Both the position numbers and the translations under genes were made by a program. A model generated the notes under the pieces. The model was not told the origin of the DNA, searched no databases, and saw nothing but the letters and a program-made list of their open reading frames with translations. A stretch of DNA of 64,000 nucleotides, from the NCBI GenBank assembly GCA_964609675.1, contig CAZSRX010000009.1, positions 1-64,000 of the forward strand. The letters are read 5' to 3'. The stretch is from CAZSRX01 sp964609675 [NCBI: uncultured Bacteroidota bacterium] (GTDB taxonomy: Bacteria > CLD3 > SB21). Positions 1-8,963 of this stretch are shown in pieces; position 1 is the stretch's first letter, and each line of letters opens with the position of its first letter.

Positions 1-2954
1 CCCGTCGTCGGGCTCAGCGTCAGCCAATCCACGCTCTTCTGGAATACAATCGCCATATTACTGTGCACATACGCCGCATTGTAAACGCACTGCAGGCCCA
101 TCGTCCCGCCCGCGCTCTCAATACCGATCGTGTGGCTGTTCGTCGTGCCGCTGCCCTGTGTCATCGTCGCGTACTGAATCTCTACCTTATCCGAATTCTG
201 CGTCAATATCACCTCGAAATTCAAATTGCCGCCGGTGTTCCCGTATCGGTTCCAGTTTACCCACTGAACGATGAACTTATTGCCCACAGCCTGGTAGACC
301 ACCTTGCTGCCCGCATTGTTCCCGTTCAAATCATCCCAGAACGGCGCTATAATATTATTCGGCAATGCCGTCGCCGGTATCGCCGCATTGCTAAAATAAC
401 TGCTGGTATACGTATCATAACCAACCCAGCCGTTCGTCGATACCGTCAGATTCCCGCTGTACGTATTCCCGTAAAACTTCACCGGGAACGGCAGCGGTAT
501 CGCTGTATAGCCGTCGTCATTGCTGCTGAAGGTTATCTGCGTACCCGTCGCGGATATATCTATGAAATTCACCGCAGGCCCGCCCGGCGCGTCCGAGTCT
601 TTCCAGCGGTATCCGTAAGGATCCGGTCCGCCCGAACCTTCGGTCACCGCTCCAAACGTCGGCTCTACAGCGCCCTTCGGATAATCCGGCGTGTACTTCT
701 GTTCCTGGGTCCAGGTCGGAATAACTTCCTTCAGCGTCCCGGTAATGTCCTCCGCGTCGATGTTCGTAATGTTCAGCGTCGCGTCGCCGGTATTGTAAAT
801 GTAAAAACTGTCCTGCGCCGTCTCGCCCGACACCACGTTAAACGTTAACGGATCCGGACTCACCGCGATATCCGGCTGAGGACCCGCGTAAACCTGAATC
901 TCACTGGTAAACGCGCTCGCGTTCACCGGCGTTTCGTTGTCGATCGCCTGAATCTTATACGTATAATAATCTCCGGTAACGCCAAAATCCGTGTACGCGC
1001 TCACGCCCGCCGCCACATTGGCGTAATATTCGCCGTTGCGGTAAATCCGGATGGAATCGAAATCATCCAGCGGCGTACCGTCTAATTGCGTCGTCGGATT
1101 GGTCCAAGACAATTCCGCGCGGTTGGAATAACCGGTCGCCGCAAAGTTCGTCGGCGCGCTCGGAACCGGATGGCCGCCCACGTACCAGAGATCCGTCGTT
1201 ACCTTGGAACTGAGGCTGTCGTGAACGGTTTCGCGGGCATAGATGTCATAACTCCACAGGTCGCCGTCGTTCAGGCCTGTTTCCGTGTAAGTCTGAACAC
1301 CCGACGGTACCGTGGCTACCAGCGTACTGGCGCGGTAAATATCGATAACAAAATTCGTCAACGGGGAACCATCTTCGTATTCGGATGGATCCGTCCATGT
1401 CAGAGTCATGGAAGTCGGCGTCAGGTAATCGCTGTATATGGTAGCGTTCGTTACCGGTTTGGGATCGTCCGGATCGGCTAAGGATAAATGCGCGGCCCAT
1501 ACGTCGATCATGCCCATACCATAGGTATTATCTTCGCCCGGATCGCCCAGATCGCGCGCCGTTTCATACAGCGCCATCTTTAATTGCTTGCCGGTCATCC
1601 CGGGATGCGCTTGTTTCAATAGAGCGATTGCGCCGGCTACGTGGGGTGAGGCCATCGAGGTACCGTCCATGTAAACATATCCGGTGCCCGTGGATGCCGA
1701 ACGAACATTCACGCCCGGAGCGGTAACTTCCGGTTTGAGCTTCAGCCGCAGCGAATCCGGTCCGGAAGCGGGCGTGCATTTAGAAGGCCCGCGGCTGCTG
1801 AAACTGGCAATAACATAAGGCCAGGAAGTGTTTCCGTTTACGGCGCCAACGGTAAAGGGAGTGGTCAGGTCAACCATCATATTTTTGGGCGCCGTACAGG
1901 AAGAAGCTGACGGGCCAGAATTCCCGGCTGAAAACACAATCGCGATACCTGAAGCTTCGACCGCGACAATCGCATTGTAATACGGATTTACGGCCGGATC
2001 GGTGGAACATTCCAGTGGCGCATTATAATCCGGATCATACCAGGAATTGCTGATGACATCGGGCATATCGGTGATGGTTCCGGCGTTGCTGTCCGGATTC
2101 ATCGCCCACTGCCAGGCCCCGATAGACCAAGAAGCGTGGGGGGATGTGCAGATACCGTTGGAGGCAATCCATTCAGCGCCAAAAGCCACGCCAATCGTAT
2201 CATTGGTTGCAGGATCCAGACCGCACATGGTTCCCATCGTGTGGGTGCCGTGATGCGGTGAAGAATTATCGCAATCGGTCGGCGTATCTGTAGATGGAGC
2301 GCCGTTGTAGAACCATGCCTGAGTGTGAGGCACATGATTACCGCGCCATTTATAGGACAACGCCGGATGGGTGCCGTTGACGCCGGTATCATCATTCATC
2401 ACGATACGGCCTGCTCCGGTAAAGCCGGCCGCCCACATCAAATGGGCGTTTATGGCTTTTAATCCGGGTTCCGCTCCGCCGGGGCTTATCATCGGAGCCG
2501 CGGAGACCTTTACGGGCTTGTCATACACCAATTCCGCATCGATGTCAATAAATCCGACATCGGCATGCCGGCTGATTTCATAGATTACCGACGGCGTCGC
2601 TTCGACCGCGATCATGTTGACAATCCAGAAACTCTGGAAATTTAACACTTCGGTCGTAGTCTTACTGCGGAGATACGCCAACAGCGGCTCCTGTGTCGCG
2701 TTAGCTTTTTCCTGCAAGGTGGTAATTACTGTGTACGCCCGATAGTTCAGATCGGCTTTCATCGCGTATAACTGCGCATCCAGCCCGGCAATATCCACTT
2801 GATCTTTCAGCACGACCAGCGTCATCACCGGTGTATTGCTTTCTTTCGCTTTATCCAATTCACTGACCAACCGCGGCGACATATAGGCCTGTCCTATCGC
2901 TTGAGTTGTACAGAAAACAAGGAATAAAGCAATGCTTACTAACGTTTTTCTCAT
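1..2954 (-). CDS. Secreted subtilisin-like (S8) serine protease, C-terminus cut by window edge
   Basis: The minus-strand frame is open from an ATG at 2954 to position 1 (over 980 residues). It begins with a signal peptide (MRKTLVSIALFLVFC...), followed by an I9-like propeptide at about residues 40-145. The S8 domain has its triad at D189 (NDDTGVNG), H235 (HHGTHTMGT) and S433 (DGTSMASPHVAGA), with the oxyanion Asn at N345 (AGNSG). Two FN3 domains follow at about 496-580 and 590-685, then a Hydin/ASPM-like strand region from about 690 (DIAVSPDPLTFN), and a beta-rich domain. The last residues (VDWLTLSPTTG) resemble the start of another Ig-like module. Large multi-domain exported proteases of this type are common in FCB bacteria, often with a C-terminal sorting domain, which would lie outside this window. 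Likely an extracellular or surface protease that degrades protein for nutrition. Confidence 0.93.
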   Translation of the reverse strand, partial: MRKTLVSIALFLVFCTTQAIGQAYMSPRLVSELDKAKESNTPVMTLVVLKDQVDIAGLDAQLYAMKADLNYRAYTVITTLQEKANATQEPLLAYLRSKTTTEVLNFQSFWIVNMIAVEATPSVIYEISRHADVGFIDIDAELVYDKPVKVSAAPMISPGGAEPGLKAINAHLMWAAGFTGAGRIVMNDDTGVNGTHPALSYKWRGNHVPHTQAWFYNGAPSTDTPTDCDNSSPHHGTHTMGTMCGLDPATNDTIGVAFGAEWIASNGICTSPHASWSIGAWQWAMNPDSNAGTITDMPDVISNSWYDPDYNAPLECSTDPAVNPYYNAIVAVEASGIAIVFSAGNSGPSASSCTAPKNMMVDLTTPFTVGAVNGNTSWPYVIASFSSRGPSKCTPASGPDSLRLKLKPEVTAPGVNVRSASTGTGYVYMDGTSMASPHVAGAIALLKQAHPGMTGKQLKMALYETARDLGDPGEDNTYGMGMIDVWAAHLSLADPDDPKPVTNATIYSDYLTPTSMTLTWTDPSEYEDGSPLTNFVIDIYRASTLVATVPSGVQTYTETGLNDGDLWSYDIYARETVHDSLSSKVTTDLWYVGGHPVPSAPTNFAATGYSNRAELSWTNPTTQLDGTPLDDFDSIRIYRNGEYYANVAAGVSAYTDFGVTGDYYTYKIQAIDNETPVNASAFTSEIQVYAGPQPDIAVSPDPLTFNVVSGETAQDSFYIYNTGDATLNITNIDAEDITGTLKEVIPTWTQEQKYTPDYPKGAVEPTFGAVTEGSGGPDPYGYRWKDSDAPGGPAVNFIDISATGTQITFSSNDDGYTAIPLPFPVKFYGNTYSGNLTVSTNGWVGYDTYTSSYFSNAAIPATALPNNIIAPFWDDLNGNNAGSKVVYQAVGNKFIVQWVNWNRYGNTGGNLNFEVILTQNSDKVEIQYATMTQGSGTTNSHTIGIESAGGTMGLQCVYNAAYVHSNMAIVFQKSVDWLTLSPTT

Positions 2955-3569
2955 TGTTTTTCCGTAGTTAAAAGTTTAAAAATTAAGTGGTTTTTTAGTT
3001 TTTTTTTGATGGGCGTCTCCTTTCCAATTGAAGTTAAGGAGTTCCGTTTTAAGGTTTCGTGACTTGCTTGAAAAATTTTTTTGTCCCCCGGTTTCTCCTT
3101 TCTTAGGTTTGTTGTTAACAGGTTAAATTTAGGATAGAGTAAAGGTTTTTAAGGTATCCAATGTTATGCTAATGTAATTTAGAAAAAATGTCAAGCATTT
3201 TTAGATAATAATATATTTTTATGAAAATTTTATTTTTTTACCTGGAAACTCCTTTACAATTCACCGCAAAAAATAAACGCCGTCTTATAAATGTTTTTTT
3301 CTAAGTAATATTATCTAATGTCATCATACTATCTCTACGGTCTGACCTCATACGCCGGTTACATTATCATCGTATGGCGGGTGTTTCATTTTTGTTCATT
3401 TCTTAACAAAGCGCTTAATGGTTTCGCGTATATATAAAGAACGGGGCCGTTTATTGCTGATTTCCTGAATGAACAACGTCAATGCGGTACCAGGAGTTAT
3501 TCTACATAGCCGGAAAAACAATCCGGCACCGTGGTTGCCGGGTAGTGAGTAAAATAGTTGAAAATTTTT
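2955..3569. other. Intergenic region upstream of the S8 protease
   Basis: About 600 bases without a credible gene. The part near 3000-3310 is AT-rich and should hold the promoter and leader of the leftward protease gene. I see no RNA gene or repeat. The 3513-3541 segment holds a candidate terminator for the leftward cysteine desulfurase. Confidence 0.6.
3513..3541 (-). terminator. Candidate intrinsic terminator after iscS
   Basis: Read on the minus strand, arms CCGGCA and TGCCGG (loop ACCACGG) are followed by ATTGTTTTT. It lies about 30-55 bases past the iscS stop codon, where a terminator is expected. Confidence 0.5.
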
Positions 3570-4850
3570 TCAGGACGGGCACCCGCATTCCGGAAAAATG
3601 TCCGAAGCGGTTTTACCCGTTTCCGTAACCGGTGTTGCGCCATCAGCCGGCAATCCGCGTAGTTGCCTTACCAATCCGATGATGCGGTCGGCCGCATAGG
3701 CAATCTCATCCAGCGTGTTGAACCGTCCGATTCCGAAGCGGATCGAGGATCGTGAGGACTCCGCGTCCAGGCCGATCGCCTGCAGCACATGCGAGGGCTC
3801 CGGCGAAGCGCTGGTGCAGGCTGAACCGGACGACACGGCAATATCCTTCAGTGAACTGATCAGCGCGGCGCCGTCGATACGACCGAAATGAACGTTCAGG
3901 TTATTCGGCAGACGTTTCAGGTGTCGCGCGGCTTGTTCCGCGGAACCGCAGGCTTTCATTTTTTCCAGCTCCCCGATTTCCGGACCGTTAAGCCCCAGGA
4001 TATAAAGACCTTCTTTTAACCGATGATATAATGCATTGCGCAGTTCGGCGTAATGCCAGAAGTCCCGTTCAAAATCCTCCGCACACAGCGCCGCGGCCTT
4101 GCCCATCCCCACAATGCCCGGAACATTCAGCGTGCCGGATCGCATTCCCGATTCGTGCCCGCCGCCGTTGATTTGCGGCATGAGCTTTACGCGCGGGTCT
4201 TTGCTCCGCACATACAGCGCGCCCACGCCTTTGGGGCCGTAGAACTTATGCGCCGAAAAAGACGCCAGATCGATCGACAGGGCCTGCACGTCAACCGGAA
4301 TTTTACCAAGAGCCTGCGAACAGTCGCTGTGAAAGATCACGCCGCGCTCATGCGCAATCCGGCCGATCGCTTCCGCGTCATTGATGGTCCCTATCTCGTT
4401 ATTGGCCAGCATAACCGAGATGAGTATCGTCTTTTCGGTGATCGCCGACCGCACCGCTTCCGGATCCACGGAGCCATCGGCATTTACCGGAAGGAAGGTT
4501 ACCTCCAATCCCTTTTTCATCAGCTGCCGGCAGGTATCAAGGACACATTTGTGTTCCGCCGCGGCTGTAATGATATGCCGGCCCTTGCCGGCGTACATTT
4601 CAGCGACGCCTTTGATGGCGAGGTTGTTGGCCTCGGTCGCGCCGCTGGTAAAAATGATTTCCCGGTCTAGCGCGCCGATTAACGCGGCCATCTGCCCGCG
4701 GGCCACCCGCACGGCTTCTTCGGCTTCCCATCCGAATACATGATTATGGCTGGCCGCGTTGCCAAATTTAGAAGTCAGATACGGCATCATCGCGTCCAGC
4801 ACGCGCGGATCTATGGGGGTTGTGGCGTGGTGATCCAGGTAAACCGGCAT
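3570..4850 (-). CDS. iscS: Cysteine desulfurase, IscS/NifS family
   Basis: A 426-residue class V aminotransferase-fold PLP enzyme that removes sulfur from cysteine as an enzyme-bound persulfide for Fe-S cluster or thiocofactor assembly. Visible features: N-terminal VYLDHHATTPIDPRVL; HAEHK-like segment (AAAEHKCVLDT); PLP lysine K202 in FSAHKFYGPKG; catalytic cysteine C345 in SSGSACTSASPEPSHVL. The loop around C345 is the group I (IscS/NifS) type. The C-terminus is longer than usual and ends ECGCPS, so two extra cysteines sit near the tail; their role is unknown. The start is 2 bases after the stop of the upstream histidine kinase, so the two are probably co-transcribed, although no functional link is obvious. 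Confidence 0.95.
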   Translation of the reverse strand: MPVYLDHHATTPIDPRVLDAMMPYLTSKFGNAASHNHVFGWEAEEAVRVARGQMAALIGALDREIIFTSGATEANNLAIKGVAEMYAGKGRHIITAAAEHKCVLDTCRQLMKKGLEVTFLPVNADGSVDPEAVRSAITEKTILISVMLANNEIGTINDAEAIGRIAHERGVIFHSDCSQALGKIPVDVQALSIDLASFSAHKFYGPKGVGALYVRSKDPRVKLMPQINGGGHESGMRSGTLNVPGIVGMGKAAALCAEDFERDFWHYAELRNALYHRLKEGLYILGLNGPEIGELEKMKACGSAEQAARHLKRLPNNLNVHFGRIDGAALISSLKDIAVSSGSACTSASPEPSHVLQAIGLDAESSRSSIRFGIGRFNTLDEIAYAADRIIGLVRQLRGLPADGATPVTETGKTASDIFPECGCPS

Positions 4851-4852
4851 GA

Positions 4853-7800
4853 TCAGAGCTTTCGTTGATGAAGAACGGTTTTTACTTTTTCTTCCAGCGT
4901 TTCAATATTGTAGGGTTTCTGGATAAACCCGGCGATGCCGTGGCCGGCAAACCGTTTTTCGATTTCATGGGCGCTGTAGCCGCTGGAAAGGATTACTGTA
5001 ACCGCCGGGTCAATCCGGCGAAGTTCCTCATAGACCGCCTGCCCGTCCATATCGGGCATCGTCAGGTCCAGCACCACGCAGTCAAAACCGCCGCGCTGCG
5101 CGTTAAATTTTTTTACGGCCTCAAGTCCGCCCGAGGCGGTCGTTACGGTGTAACCCAGCATTTTCAGAATTTCACGGGTCAGCGTGCAGATTTGCGGATC
5201 ATCGTCCACGACCAGTATGTGCGCATGCCCGCTTTCTATAGGGGGCGCGGTTTCTTCTTTGATAATCATATCATCATCCTCTTTATGAACCGGAAAATAG
5301 ATCGTAAAGGCTGTCCCTTTCCCAACGGCGCTCTGAATCTGCACGGCGCCGCGGTGCCCGCGTATAATGCCCAACACGGCGGCCAGACCCAGTCCGCGCC
5401 CGGCGAATTTAGTGGTGAAAAACGGATCAAAAATTTTGTTCAGTGTCGCCTCATCCATGCCGCAGCCGGTATCCGCCACTTCCAGGTACACATACCGGCC
5501 TTCCGGCAACGGATCCTTCAGCCAGACCGAGGTCAGCGCGGTTGCATCGCACATACGCTGGCCGGTGGAAACGGCGATGATGCCGGGCTTTTCGGAAAGC
5601 GCATCGGACGCATTAATAACCAGATTCATGATAATCTGACGGATCTGCACCGCATCGCCCTGGATGAGCGGCAGCCGTTCGTCCAGATGAAGTTTCAGCG
5701 CGGCTTTCTTGGATATGGACACTTCCAGCATCTGCAGCATATCTTTCAGGATAGCGTTCAACCGCAGCGGCTCAATAAGCACGCGCCCCTGACCCGCATA
5801 CGCAAGCATCTGCTGGCAAAGTTCCGCCGCGCGGTGTGACGCTTTCTCGATTTCCGCCAGATGCCCGGCAGCCGGGGTTTCGACCGGCAACTTCTTTCGG
5901 GCGAGTTCCGAATATCCGAGAATGGTCATCAATAAATTGTTAAAATCATGCGCGATGCCGCCCGCTAAAATGCCCAGACTTTCCAATTTCTGCGTATGCA
6001 GCATCTGCTGTTCCAGTTTGCGTTTTTCCTCTTCCGCGCGGCGGCGTTCCGTGATGTCCCGGCTGATGCCCCGGAATCCCTTAAGAACGCCCGCTTCGTC
6101 AACTACCGGAACGCCGCTGACTTCAAAGATCACGGGCTGGCCGTCCCGGCGCCGCATTGTTCCTTCGACTTTAACCGCGGCGGCTTTCTGATTGGCATCG
6201 TGGCGGAGCTGATCCTGCAATCCCTCCGCTTCTCCGGGCGCCATAAAATCAAACGGCGTTTTTCCGATAATGGCCTCCAGCGGATAACCCAGGAGCTGTG
6301 CGGCGCGCGCGTTACTGTAAATAAACCGTCCGTTAAGGTCAATTTCCCACACCCAGTCGCTGGTGTGTTCGGCCAGGTTGCGGTATTTGATCTCGCTCGC
6401 TTTCAGGGCTTCTTCCGTCAATTTACGTTCCGTGATGTTTAACCAGACGCCGAAGTATTCGGTTTTACCGTTAACCGTTTTCCCTTTAACCAAGTGATCC
6501 GAAAACCAGTGATACCGCCCGTCCGCGCACAGCCAGCGGTATTCAAGATCGAGCGTATCCGTTTCTTCCAATTTTCGAAGTTGCTCTTTAACGACAGCCA
6601 GATCGTCCGGATGCGTTTGCTGTTCCCAGAATCCCGGTACGGCGACAAATTGACTGGACGGAAAACCGGTAATGGCCGCCACATTGTCGCTCATCCATAC
6701 TGCCGCATACGGACTGGGAATTTCTGCGCTGTAAATGACGACGGGGAGAGTTTTCAGAATTTCTGACTGCCGGCGTTCCAGTTCGCGTTCTTTTAATTCC
6801 GCCCGCTTGCGCTCGGTAATATCGCGTACGACGACGCACAAAGCTTCTCTTCCCATGTAACGGATAACATTGACGCTGACTTCCACATCGACGACACTGC
6901 CGTCTTTGCGGCGGTGTTTCCGTTCCTTAATCGACCGCTTATTGTTGTTGATGATGGACTGTACATATCGGTCAATATCGCCGCGCTCATGAGCCACAAT
7001 ATCATAAATAGTCAGTTGTTGCATTTCGTCGTGCGCGTATCCGAGCATCTGTTCGTAGGCCGCATTGCTTACCAGCACCGAACGGGATTGCAGATCGTAT
7101 AAAATGATCCCGTCGCTGATTTGCTCCACCACGGCGCGGAAGCGCTCCTCGCTGTCCTGCAGGGCTTCGCGGGAAAGCCGCAGGGACTGTGTCCGCTCCT
7201 CCACCCGTTGTTCCAGCTCGGTATTGGCCTGCCGCAGCAACGATTCCGTGCGCCGCAAACGGCGGATGTAAACATACAACAGGCTTTCCAGTATGAGCAT
7301 TAACACAAAAATCAATGCGACGGGAATCTGGCTGATCCGGATCGACTGATTCCAGCGGCCGGCATGGATATCCATACCGAGCACGTACCGCAGGGTTGCC
7401 GTACGATCCGCTACCGGTACAAAGGCCGATATAAACGTGCCCCACTGATCCGTATAGGGCCCGGCAGTGCGCCCTTCGCCGCTCTGAAAAACACGGAAAA
7501 GCTCTTCCGGCGCCTCGCTGTATACCGTGCCGGGCACCGCGAAATCGGGGGAATCCTCGGGCGTGGTGTCCCATAAAAAATAAATTTTTCCCTGATCGAT
7601 CTTCATAATATAGATCCAGGCCAATTCGGGATCGATACGCTGCATCCGGATTAACCCGTCGCGGATCGCCCGCCAGTCCGGGTTTTTCAGATCATCCGCC
7701 GAATGCGTCAATCGGATGGCAGAAATATCCGATACCGATTCGGCAATCAACCTGGCCGTATTCAACAAGTCCTGGCGGTACCGGCTGTCCATATACTGCC

Positions 7801-7900
7801 CCGCAAGAAAAACCACAGCCATTCCTGTAACCGCGGTCAGCAGGATAATACACGTAAAGAAAAAATGCGTTCGGAGCGTCATTAATAGGGATGGTCGCAT
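4853..7900 (-). CDS. Hybrid sensor histidine kinase with three PAS domains and a receiver
   Basis: A 1015-residue inner-membrane sensor. A transmembrane helix at about 10-33 and another at about 190-215 enclose a periplasmic sensor segment; a short coiled coil leads to three PAS domains (about 248-365, 370-495, 500-625, each ended by a DITERKRAE-like PAC motif). The HisKA phospho-acceptor is H651 (GGIAHDFNNLLMTILGYSEL). The HATPase domain shows NLVINASDAL, DTGCGMDE and GRGLGLAAVLGI. The C-terminal receiver (about 890-1010) has the acidic pocket VVDDDP and phospho-acceptor D945 (VVLDLTMPDMDG). This is the HisKA type with the AHDFNNLL signature. The signal sensed cannot be read from the sequence. 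It lies directly upstream of iscS on the same strand. Confidence 0.95.
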   Translation of the reverse strand: MRPSLLMTLRTHFFFTCIILLTAVTGMAVVFLAGQYMDSRYRQDLLNTARLIAESVSDISAIRLTHSADDLKNPDWRAIRDGLIRMQRIDPELAWIYIMKIDQGKIYFLWDTTPEDSPDFAVPGTVYSEAPEELFRVFQSGEGRTAGPYTDQWGTFISAFVPVADRTATLRYVLGMDIHAGRWNQSIRISQIPVALIFVLMLILESLLYVYIRRLRRTESLLRQANTELEQRVEERTQSLRLSREALQDSEERFRAVVEQISDGIILYDLQSRSVLVSNAAYEQMLGYAHDEMQQLTIYDIVAHERGDIDRYVQSIINNNKRSIKERKHRRKDGSVVDVEVSVNVIRYMGREALCVVVRDITERKRAELKERELERRQSEILKTLPVVIYSAEIPSPYAAVWMSDNVAAITGFPSSQFVAVPGFWEQQTHPDDLAVVKEQLRKLEETDTLDLEYRWLCADGRYHWFSDHLVKGKTVNGKTEYFGVWLNITERKLTEEALKASEIKYRNLAEHTSDWVWEIDLNGRFIYSNARAAQLLGYPLEAIIGKTPFDFMAPGEAEGLQDQLRHDANQKAAAVKVEGTMRRRDGQPVIFEVSGVPVVDEAGVLKGFRGISRDITERRRAEEEKRKLEQQMLHTQKLESLGILAGGIAHDFNNLLMTILGYSELARKKLPVETPAAGHLAEIEKASHRAAELCQQMLAYAGQGRVLIEPLRLNAILKDMLQMLEVSISKKAALKLHLDERLPLIQGDAVQIRQIIMNLVINASDALSEKPGIIAVSTGQRMCDATALTSVWLKDPLPEGRYVYLEVADTGCGMDEATLNKIFDPFFTTKFAGRGLGLAAVLGIIRGHRGAVQIQSAVGKGTAFTIYFPVHKEDDDMIIKEETAPPIESGHAHILVVDDDPQICTLTREILKMLGYTVTTASGGLEAVKKFNAQRGGFDCVVLDLTMPDMDGQAVYEELRRIDPAVTVILSSGYSAHEIEKRFAGHGIAGFIQKPYNIETLEEKVKTVLHQRKL

Positions 7901-7991
7901 AACCCGGTGATTGGCTTTACCTTTTATTTTTTTCTTATCAGAGGAATATCTTTCAAAGTATTTTTGCCTTTAAAATTAAATTTATTTTTTA

Positions 7992-8020
7992 TTGCGTTAA
8001 AATGCAAGGTTGTTTATTTA
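7992..8020 (+). promoter_or_regulatory. Candidate sigma-70-like promoter for ppk2
   Basis: TTGCGT at 7992-7997 and TATTTA at 8015-8020 are separated by 17 bases in an AT-rich gap between divergent genes. Sequence match only. Confidence 0.35.
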
Positions 8021-8087
8021 TACAGAATGCCATACCGGTATGGGTTATGCGGATGTTCACTTTTTTTTACAAACTGAGGTAACCGCC

Positions 8088-8897
8088 ATGATAAAAAAAT
8101 TCAAAGTCGGCCATGAAGATAAAATCGCCATCAAGGACTTCGACCCGGACGAAACGCTGGATTATAAGTCGCCGGACGACGCCCGCGAGGACTTTAAAAA
8201 CCTGAATCTTAAGATGATCGATTTGCAGGAACTGCTCTACGCGGAGAAGAAACGCTCCCTGCTGATCATTTTCCAGGCCATGGACGCCGGCGGCAAGGAC
8301 GGCACCATTAAACATGTGATGCGCGGGCTGAATCCGCAGAGCTGCACTGTTTACAGTTTCAAGGCGCCCACCGACGAGGAAAAAGCGCACGATTTCCTGT
8401 GGCGCGTGCACAAACAAGTGCCCGCGCACGGTATGATCGGCATCTTCAACCGTTCCCACTACGAAGAGGTTCTTATCACGCGCGTGCACCAATGGATTGA
8501 CGACGATACGGCCAAACACCGTTTCAAACGCATTAATGAATTCGAGGAACTGCTGTCGGAAAATAATGTCACGATTTTAAAGTTTTTTCTGCATATATCT
8601 AAAGACGAACAACGCAAGCGGCTTCAGGAACGGCTCGACGATAAGGAAAAACACTGGAAGTTCGATCCGGCTGACATCAAGGAGCGCGCGCTCTGGCACG
8701 ATTACCAGAAAGCCTATGAGGATGTGTTTAACCATTGCAGCACGAAACACGCGCCATGGTACATTATCCCGTCGAACAAGAAATGGTTCCGCAACCTCGC
8801 GGTCGCCAAAATCATCGTCCAGCGCATGGAAGAACTTGACATGAAATACCCGAAACCGACGTATGACATTCACGCCATCAAGGAAATTCCGGAGTAA
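8088..8897 (+). CDS. ppk2: Polyphosphate:nucleotide phosphotransferase, PPK2 family
   Basis: A 269-residue P-loop kinase that transfers phosphate between polyphosphate and a nucleoside mono- or diphosphate. Walker A is DAGGKDGT (residues 66-73), with the family context IIFQAMDAGGKDGTIKHV; a later motif FNRSHYEEVLITRVH carries the Walker B/lid region. The ATG at 8088 is chosen because a GAGG ribosome site sits about 8 bases upstream and family members begin near this point; the frame is open further up to 8010, but that stretch is not protein-like. Single-domain PPK2 enzymes of this length usually act on AMP or ADP, but the substrate cannot be fixed by eye. It probably works in the cytosol in polyphosphate-driven nucleotide regeneration. 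Confidence 0.93.
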   Translation: MIKKFKVGHEDKIAIKDFDPDETLDYKSPDDAREDFKNLNLKMIDLQELLYAEKKRSLLIIFQAMDAGGKDGTIKHVMRGLNPQSCTVYSFKAPTDEEKAHDFLWRVHKQVPAHGMIGIFNRSHYEEVLITRVHQWIDDDTAKHRFKRINEFEELLSENNVTILKFFLHISKDEQRKRLQERLDDKEKHWKFDPADIKERALWHDYQKAYEDVFNHCSTKHAPWYIIPSNKKWFRNLAVAKIIVQRMEELDMKYPKPTYDIHAIKEIPE

Positions 8898-8963
8898 GCC
8901 GCTACGTCGCCGTATCGTCCTAAAGCACAGGCACCGCAAATATTTTTTAAGGAGTTCAAAAAC

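Noticed and set aside
63-848. Rightward 261-codon frame opposite the S8 protease
   Set aside because: Arg-rich shadow of a clear protease reading frame on the minus strand.
8010-8087. Upstream extension of ppk2
   Set aside because: No ribosome site, not protein-like, and a good site precedes the ATG at 8088.
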